Source: Xestospongia muta (Eukaryota > Porifera > Demospongiae > Haplosclerida > Petrosiidae). Taken from it: a stretch of DNA of 64,000 nt. The stretch spans positions 19,821,745 to 19,885,744 of the forward strand of contig OY848917.1 in the NCBI GenBank assembly GCA_963693285.1, written 5' to 3'. A model generated the notes under the pieces. That model saw nothing but the letters and a program-made list of their open reading frames with translations, had not been told where the DNA came from and did no database searches. The translations under genes and the position numbers were made by a program. Below, one piece after another: positions 60,101 to 64,000 of this stretch; position 1 is the stretch's first letter; each line of letters opens with the position of its first letter.

Positions 60101-60750
60101 GCAAAGCCACTGTTATATATGTGGAGTGATAAAGGAAGAATGTTAAATGGAGTAGGTTGAGATGTCATATTAAGACGACAAGTTATTAAGCTATCACTAT
60201 ATACAAGTGATGTACAAGAGTAGTCACCAAATTTGATAATAGCATTACTTGCATCAAGACCAAAGTTATATCCTGAGAGAGATATGTTGAAATAAAGTGT
60301 AGATATGTAGCTATTAATCCATTTGACTACAGGAGTGTTACAGTTACTATAAACAAAGATTGGACTTGATTTAGGCTCAAGTGAATTGGTCAAGTTATGA
60401 CAAGAGAGGCATTCTGTATGACCACTCCCAGTAGATGATAAGTCAGTATCATTGTGGTAATCTAAGTGATATAATGCTTCAAAGCCATCCACTTTTACTA
60501 TAACAGCTGTTGCTATATCCTCTAATTCCCTTACTGTGATACTACCAGACATTAGACACGACTGGCACACATCATCAACATATGAAGCAAAATAGTATAC
60601 ACCAGACTGTGTAAATGTGTATGAATAGGTCCCTTCAACACTAGCTGTACTTTGGAAGCCACCACTAAGATAATTTGAAGTAGTAGGACTGGCAGTTTGA
60701 TGTACTTCAAATTGACGAGGTATAACGAAACTTGCACCTGTCCAATTCCA
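51169..60750 (-). CDS. Copy 3 giant last exon, 3,193 codons, intact
   Basis: One exon of 9,582 bp including the stop, entered in phase 0 at WNWTGASF. Approximate order by exon residue: cupredoxin end 1-75; IPT repeats 230-785, one holding an acidic DADGDGDGG loop; first G8 785-905 (58390-58040); beta-helix about 1090-1400; proline-rich linker and second G8 (about 55910-55560); second beta-helix; VNPSDCVDMDCD; GPQDHGWCGGYTCQ; SEA-like segment ending AGRKRET (about 53050); Ig-like or sandwich segments, including the 76 codons deleted in copy 2 (52127-52354); second SEA-like segment; transmembrane helix (about 51515-51600); RKRRTKRK; tail with NLYE, TIYRN, EYLV and YNRI. Similarity to PKHD1L1 is strongest in both G8/beta-helix units. 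Confidence 0.93.
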   Translation of the reverse strand, partial: WNWTGASFVIPRQFEVHQTASPTTSNYLSGGFQSTASVEGTYSYTFTQSGVYYFASYVDDVCQSCLMSGSITVRELEDIATAVIVKVDGFEALYHLDYHNDTDLSSTGSGHTECLSCHNLTNSLEPKSSPIFVYSNCNTPVVKWINSYISTLYFNISLSGYNFGLDASNAIIKFGDYSCTSLVYSDSLITCRLNMTSQPTPFNILPLSLHIYNSGFAFLNNEAVVHRAIIITPVIKNILPLSGSVLGGNIITITGASFVETNLTVYIGTERCTIKQVSYYQIQYIVPQSVNINMPYSTVPLNVSYGPKWEVICDSSDGCDYQYSLNATPTIFAVDPIIVGGVDMQTITISGEFLDSDSTVMVGPFECVNVTLIDFKNITCQLSPIQAGKYLVSVLVPTYGFAQFSEETDNSITSQLRIDGISPILGSIRGGTKLTISGIGFSDYLNNNSVSIGNGTCQIVESNYTSISCFTPNIGQVGNYSVAVTVVPANSSWQMRKRDADGDGDGGLIIQYSKDVTPQIAGIEPMSGQQGDVVIISGHGFTSDISLVSVSFGSSKCNVSFTNNTIIICTLGPNYNGSYQVEVVIFDKGKADGQLTFMYTLQVDSVSPIKGSFAGQNILTILGVGFNPVSTFITVCNQTCLPSFTQPSLTSIQCIIPSFSYLLENTPTLTSQVCDVTVTSLSSTVSLPQAYTLLLDLTPNVTSINRTRGGTAGGSIIELVGSGFSNNVTVTIAGIDCSVLDKTQSSIVCQTGASGRTIKAPVMVYVEGKGYAITNNIEFYYVDLWSSKYTWGGLGLPKEGDFVIVPAGQTLVLDIITPVLKILLIQGGELIFDDEKDDVQLHSEHILITDGGKLQVGTEDQPYQHKAQIVMYGHVLSTELPLFGAKTLAVRNGTLDLHGKPIANTWTWLSTTAYAGNTTLYLKNTVADWEVGGKVVIASTSYSQRENEELTIVSIGADNMSITVDPPLQYTHIAVTQVIHGRVIETRAEVGYLTRNVVVRGNKNSEWNEFFENCPSDFDPGQFAVQTCFNGRFGAETIDDQFGSQIMLHRGPRDKVVGRIEYIEVTHAGQAFRLGRYPIHFHLNGDVSDSYVRGCGIHHTFNRAVTIHGVDYLLVEKNVAYNILGHAYFLEDGIEQGNVIQYNLGIFVRASSSLLNVDITPATFWVVNPNNTLRHNAAAGGTHFGFWYRLPANPTGPSFTTAIEPLHLPLAKFTNNSAHSFGWYGIWIFPSYHPEKANTCNEVTPAVFEKFLAWRNVRGVEFSEVGAVQLKDSVMLDNTVAGVEYTKVTAAWGKNGSLIEDVLIVAHSDLRNIDNVGTKVCTGAGIKTPHSYYLTVSNVSFVNFDESNCYTLQACSHCRTKQGGFETRFEKLVFDNSPNVATWKWEHEQVFRDMDGTLTGTVGGALLPTSTILPSPHCSNHSASSFGAVRGSVCDDKVHFARFALTNPTPSSLTTRNLNVTSQHGILQLEYVFKRLLLGPGYMALLPIKEIYQLDWDEGERFNNISYSSLYSGITTSDYLWIRHDFNKRVDNININKQEKNASLIIPPGGSSQLGDWYVNNNETSVTYYVNGSNPTCPSNVPVSFTSYRCFYKNCIPPPPPKPPTPLPPGRPNVTNLWSDQSIWPNELLPQNDTDVYINCSLYILVDVPLPRIKTLSICGGLEFLDERDHILEANLILIDNGRLIAGSEDMPFQHQLTIILNGNLNSPEYRLPNLGPVLGAKGIGVFGQLSLHGKDRSPTWTFLAQTAKEGDTQIVLSQAVDWQIGEEIVIASTFYEAEQTEERTITSISNDGLTLSLNSPLTYNHLGGVHNTNSCSVNISAEVGLLSRNIKILGTHPNATVDVADQQSYGCRVLVGTYFVDISGTVQYTGSAQLEGVEFKGCGQEGFVESFDPRYSLAFLNIGQVKDNSSYVKSCSFHKGYNTGIGLFGTKGMSITNNVVHRTVGPSLYITGSDHQLIQNLAVVALFPGTYNGRNEPWNAEWTANYELVEASNYVLIGNSAAGGAKAGYNTNGENCISSNFSPTWRNNIAHTTLHGIHVGYSDGHFVGDESGCSSFHDFTIYSCYHYGLFSYSKAGVLVTESTFVNNYAAIFSAVIGPAALSHRVSTKTVIIKDSEIISSINSGVTINCTEYSFKPIIGYHARSHSGIQSPWKGHVGIILSSFTSGSGHFPKFPWSDVPNYPAIKGLTKLNNVSFCNFGTNCSSMKEVALMTHPKSEDCQHPVWTKEISFLSVNKTSKFFNHNPILGSVNPSDCVDMDCDALKKILIRDLDGSFTDSRGLNSLISKSEFEWDGDRRRGLGDYRIPKTMLATPTGSKIDPDVLCPNKGIYRGSPGDCQWEAQWNSYHCTNIDHMMFVIESLDADTEVRRLSPIAVGANGYIDLINGPQDHGWCGGYTCQERISTFYAIVSTGLNYTIGMTSTNPQKTNLYLLNANDSQGLVIAIIYTNPQRLDVYVGTEYIIPTNGYMKNGNLRYKRGDNFIPTLSDSHGTNYYDRNTKRLHIVIKGDTPVRIETTQVIQLGIDLPPVTVDEFFEVNLIQNLALLLGITPNHIRIVNVISESAGRKRETAHTRVEFEIGASPSNDTTTPSVNGTDGSYNNQTGSTPQDNTVYKELLNITTRVGEVIQTGELSKEIGYDVLDAVVIEPQAIRSDPTQGIRATNVTGGPQPGDNGTANLTTFYDQQLQKEEEERNDTNPVILSIPTRLGIVHLPSQGVEGILLTSPIKVAMYDGAGLVVSTLGVGQPWQLTVSLISKPTGAFLMNSTANMGNGIAQFSDLLFSHPGTYHLQFDITYPLTANFSLTNSSNVINIQVRQFYLQVISQPPSVTNTTFPFSSTVTVHILDSNTNIVPTNLGWRGRQWFMTGSIILISTGQRYGQDITVNIEQGVAQFQDIHVKSAGSYKIQFSVSTNPPSSSNQLPQPIDSNTFVVEEFPFTRFIVTYNNSYNDTVRGFEDEFKAALIARIQEIYPNVLVYNVSIYEGSIIVTFFVTSNSANTLSMFANDIQNLSNTNIFYFSFRGNNLILGSVQQDPSYPIVVPTEPPTKTNIIEKYFILIIACSAVGGALLLVMCLTITVICCQCIRKRRTKRKYAFNKTGSENLYEAYAMRTIYRNSPIFDEDGDYPVFHHVPDDDNKGYVMAKNGDDYSSFKDPVNAEKNQVEYLVSKEVKVRNPVPAFNQMTQVDTEYNRITNL

Positions 60751-63700
60751 CTGAAAAATACAATAATTATAAAATGAAAACAACTGTAATTACATGTCTT
60801 ATTTAACATCATGTGGTAGTAACCAAATATAATTGGTATGCTTGCAATTAAAAGCTACATGTAACTTAGCTTGTCACAAAAGCCCTAACTTACATTGGAC
60901 TACTGTTAATACATACTCTAATATTAGAACAGACTATAAGAGTATCTATATTAATTGACTTTGATTTCTTAGGCTTTTTTAAGGACAGGGTTTTAGGATC
61001 ATTCATTCAACTTTCAAACAATAGAACTATCAACTACCACATTCCACATTTGAGGAAGGCAGAAATATGGAAATACTACACTTTTGTCAGTGAACGATTT
61101 TACTTTTCCACAACTGTCATGCTGTTAAGATAAGCAACTCTATTGTGATTTTATTGATTTTATGGAATCATGTAAGTTGATTTAACGAGAGTTCATCCCA
61201 TTGTACCAAACCAACAGCAGCCCATTTTGAGACTATGTTATCTGAAACATTACTCTCTTTCCTGTACATGTCAATATTTTAATTTATAATAAAAACTTAC
61301 AGTGACTGTGTCTCCAGGTAAAATCTCAATATTAGCAGGATTCCAAGCAAAATAACGTCCGAGAACTATTGTTGAGAACATAATATGACATACACAATGA
61401 ATATATACATACTAATATAAAAGACACATACCTGCATGTTGTCCACTATTCTCTATAAGGTGTTCCTTTCTTGTTGATGAGGTAACACATTCAATATTCT
61501 CATAAGTTACTGTGGTAACGTTACACTCTATTCCTAGTCCAGTGGTGACAGTCACATTAGATCCAAAACCGCTTCCTTTTATAGAAATCTTAGTTCCCCC
61601 AAGTAAAGAGCCACTACATGGTGTCAACTTTCTTACTATGAGTTCATAAGCAAATACTGGAAGCATAAATGGAGAGGTTGTATTGAATATCTTATTAGAA
61701 GAATAGTCAAGTATTTCCATTAGTGAGATTGATTGTTGATCAATTATATCACTTTGTGACTCATTAAATGCTACTCCAAAGATAGTACTACGAACAGACA
61801 CATCATATACTCCAGGATTATGTGGTGAAGTTGTACAGTTTATTTCTGTGGTAGTGAATGATGTTATAACACAAAAGGCTTGTCCAATAGTAACGACAAT
61901 GTCTGACATATCTGTTAAGTTGAAGTTGTTTCCGCTAATGGTAAGTTTTGTTCCACCATAGACTGGTCCAGATGATGGACTAATTGATGTAATTGTAGCT
62001 GATGAATCGGCAGTGTATTCATAGCCAGAATCAATTATGGCTGTCACACCATTTACAACAACTGTAACATTGACTACATCTGAATCATGTGGCTGTGGTA
62101 TACAAGTCAATACTGTTAAGTTTGAAGACACAATAACACAAGGAAAGTCATCAAAAACAATGTAAAAGTCACATGAGAAGTAAAATGGTACATTAAGGGG
62201 TTTAGTGATATTGGACAGTGTTGGGAACCCTACTCCAGTAATGGTGACTAAATTTCCACCACTAATACTTCCTTTGTCAGGTTGAATGGAATTAACAACT
62301 AAAGAATATTGGAAAATGGAGGAATTTGGAGTTGATGATATTGAATAGCCAACACCATCAACATGTACACTGACATTTTGTGGTCCAGCAACATTAGGAG
62401 TTGGTACACATGATATGACAGTATCATTGACAGATGTAACATCACAGGGACTATTACCAATAGTAACTGTTACATTATTGATATCATTAGTAAAACCAGT
62501 ACCATAGATAGTGATTGGAGTGTTATCTTGACCACCAATGGAAGGAGAGATTGACATGATTTGAGGAGTAACTTCAGATGAAAATTTAAAACTACATCTT
62601 CGACTCCTACAAGAAGCTGGGATACCATTAACCAAGACTTCAACCTGTGAAATGAGAAATACAATATAAATCTTTAATGAAAACATTTATCTTTGTATTC
62701 TGCTGATACTTCATTCAGTGTTATATATGACCTTCAATGTTGAAATACATGTAGTATGATTTGTTATGATAATATAATGTTGAATGGACTATTATCTACC
62801 TGTGGTTCTAGTTCAGGTAGCCGTAACATATCTCCTCGGAATGGTCTTAGCCACACCCCTCCATTAACAATAGGGGATACAAAAATGTTTACCATATGTC
62901 CTGACAGACCCCTCCCATTAGCTGACATCAGTGGGAGATCACCTCCTCTACTTGTCCACTTAATACTCCATATATAACCACTACAGTCTCTGCTACGAGT
63001 TACTTCAAAACCACCTTCATTTGGGAGGTACATCTCTAGTAATGTTTTAAGTTCAGAGGCTAAGACATTTGCTGGTATATTGTATACTGTTTGGTTTTCA
63101 AATGTAATTTGAAATGTTCCAGTGACTGCTGGAGTACCAGAATAGAGTCTTGATACTAGTACATTGTTTGGAGAAGCTGACAACAAAGGCATGTTATAAC
63201 CACAGTGGTGAACTTTGAACTCTACAACATAACGTGAGACTATTAGGTTACATGACAATGGGTCTTCAGTATCATAACAGATCAAGTCAGTTATGGGAGA
63301 AGAACTTGATACAGTGACTGTATCAACAAAGATGCCATTAGGTCGGACAGCATGTTCTAAATGTGTGACTATGGAAAATAAGAAAAACATAATAAATTAA
63401 ATAAGAGACTTATAATAATACAAGTAGAATGTGTGCTATAAAATCTAATTACTTTATGATCTTTGATGTATTCAAAATAGATAGAAAATAATAAATAAGT
63501 CAAGTCATTAGTATGTCTCTAATTATTTATTAAGAAGAGTACATTACATAATATCTAGAATTACTTGTAGGTATTGAAATAGTGAACATGACTTCATCCA
63601 CCCAAAAATCAGTTGAACTGCTATAAAAGTAAGTACGGAGTACTTGATATGTATCGGACGTCTGATTGTAATGCTTATTAAGACACCAAAAGACATCAAT

Positions 63701-64000
63701 GCATAGGAACCTCCACTTATTTGTACCACTGTCATCAGTAACTGGAATATTATGTATATCAGTTGTTGTTTGTTCATTAATACGTCCATATATACGTAGT
63801 CTAGAATTAGGTAATGTACCATAGACAGCAAAACATACCTATAATAAATATAATATAATATATAATATAATCAAAGTAATTATGATACTTACATATCTGT
63901 ACCCAATACTTGAAACTATCATTGGATCTACTTTCTGGCCACTCCTCTCATCTACTGTCTGATCATATCGCCACATAATTCTAGGATTTTTCAAACTATA
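51169..64000 (-). CDS. Fibrocystin-L (PKHD1L1)-like gene, tandem copy 3 (5' end outside window)
   Basis: The last six exons are present: <63893-64000, 63565-63838, 62800-63368, 61432-62644, 61301-61365 and 51169-60750. All phases match, and the IPT exon is 1,213 bp as in copy 1. No stop or frameshift is seen, so the 3' two-thirds encodes a complete cupredoxin/IPT/G8/beta-helix ectodomain, membrane helix and tail. This makes copy 3 the reference for the damaged copy 2. By homology it is a type I surface glycoprotein. Whether copy 3 also begins with a CAP domain cannot be seen here. Confidence 0.88.
61301..62644 (-). CDS. Copy 3: IPT exon and cupredoxin-start exon
   Basis: Exon 61432-62644 (1,213 bp) encodes about four IPT repeats without lesion. 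Exon 61301-61365 encodes VLGRYFAWNPANIEILPGDTVT. Toward its 3' end (61380-61650) the sequence is closest to copy 1. In the middle (SIQPDKGSISGG, VPFYFS) it is closer to copy 2. The intron 60751-61300 (550 bp) is conserved in all copies and holds nothing recognisable. Confidence 0.85.
62800..64000 (-). CDS. Copy 3: middle-region exons (truncated by window)
   Basis: Exons 62800-63368, 63565-63838 and the 3' part of the next (63893-64000) match the copy 1 middle region with the same phases. The short intron 63839-63892 has no CT tract. In the 63565-63838 exon a local change gives DVFWCLNKHYNQ where copy 1 has DVFSYLNEHYNQ. Coding continues beyond 64000. Confidence 0.7.

Overview
The window looks like animal nuclear DNA: AT-rich, with many short introns (48 bp to about 700 bp) using GT..AG boundaries, microsatellites and transposon remnants. 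The main genes are homologues of fibrocystin-L (PKHD1L1). Introns this short, plus the closeness of the G8 and beta-helix regions to animal PKHD1L1, suggest a compact non-bilaterian genome such as a demosponge (Amphimedon-like). That species assignment is an inference.

Layout. Every convincing host gene is on the minus strand. Three tandem, same-direction copies of one giant gene fill the window. Copy 1 starts at about 13049 and runs off the left edge. Copy 2 is seen end to end, from 45691 down to 18187. Copy 3 has its stop at 51169 and runs off the right edge. From the N terminus the encoded protein has a signal peptide, a CAP/SCP domain with a CRISP-like cysteine hinge, IPT/TIG repeats, a split PA14 domain, a fibrocystin-specific middle region, more IPT repeats, a cupredoxin-like domain, more IPT repeats, G8, parallel beta-helix repeats, a second G8 and beta-helix, SEA-like segments, one transmembrane helix and a tyrosine-containing cytoplasmic tail. 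The first third is spread over about 20 small exons, mostly with phase-1 introns. The rest is a single exon of about 9.6 kb. The predicted full length is roughly 4,800 residues.

Copies 1 and 3 look open as far as they can be seen. Copy 2 carries a one-base frameshift in an IPT exon and a net 226-bp deletion that removes the reading frame just before the membrane anchor. It also has an LTR retrotransposon in one intron and about 121 units of (GA/CT) in another. It is probably decaying, or else makes shortened products.

The spacers between copies (13.05-18.19 kb and 45.69-51.17 kb) are duplicated too. Each holds, on the minus strand, remnants of a Ulp1/SENP-like (C48) peptidase gene, the 3' part of a prenylcysteine-oxidase-like gene and a hAT transposase tail. 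All of these were therefore present before the duplication.

The retrotransposon (33795-38797, plus strand) has both LTRs, a 5-bp target duplication, a tRNA-Leu-type primer site and a polypurine tract. Its pol order is protease, integrase, reverse transcriptase, RNase H: Ty3/gypsy-type proteins in a Ty1/copia-type order, as in Gmr1-like elements. It is broken by many stops and frameshifts. Copy 1 preserves the empty insertion site.
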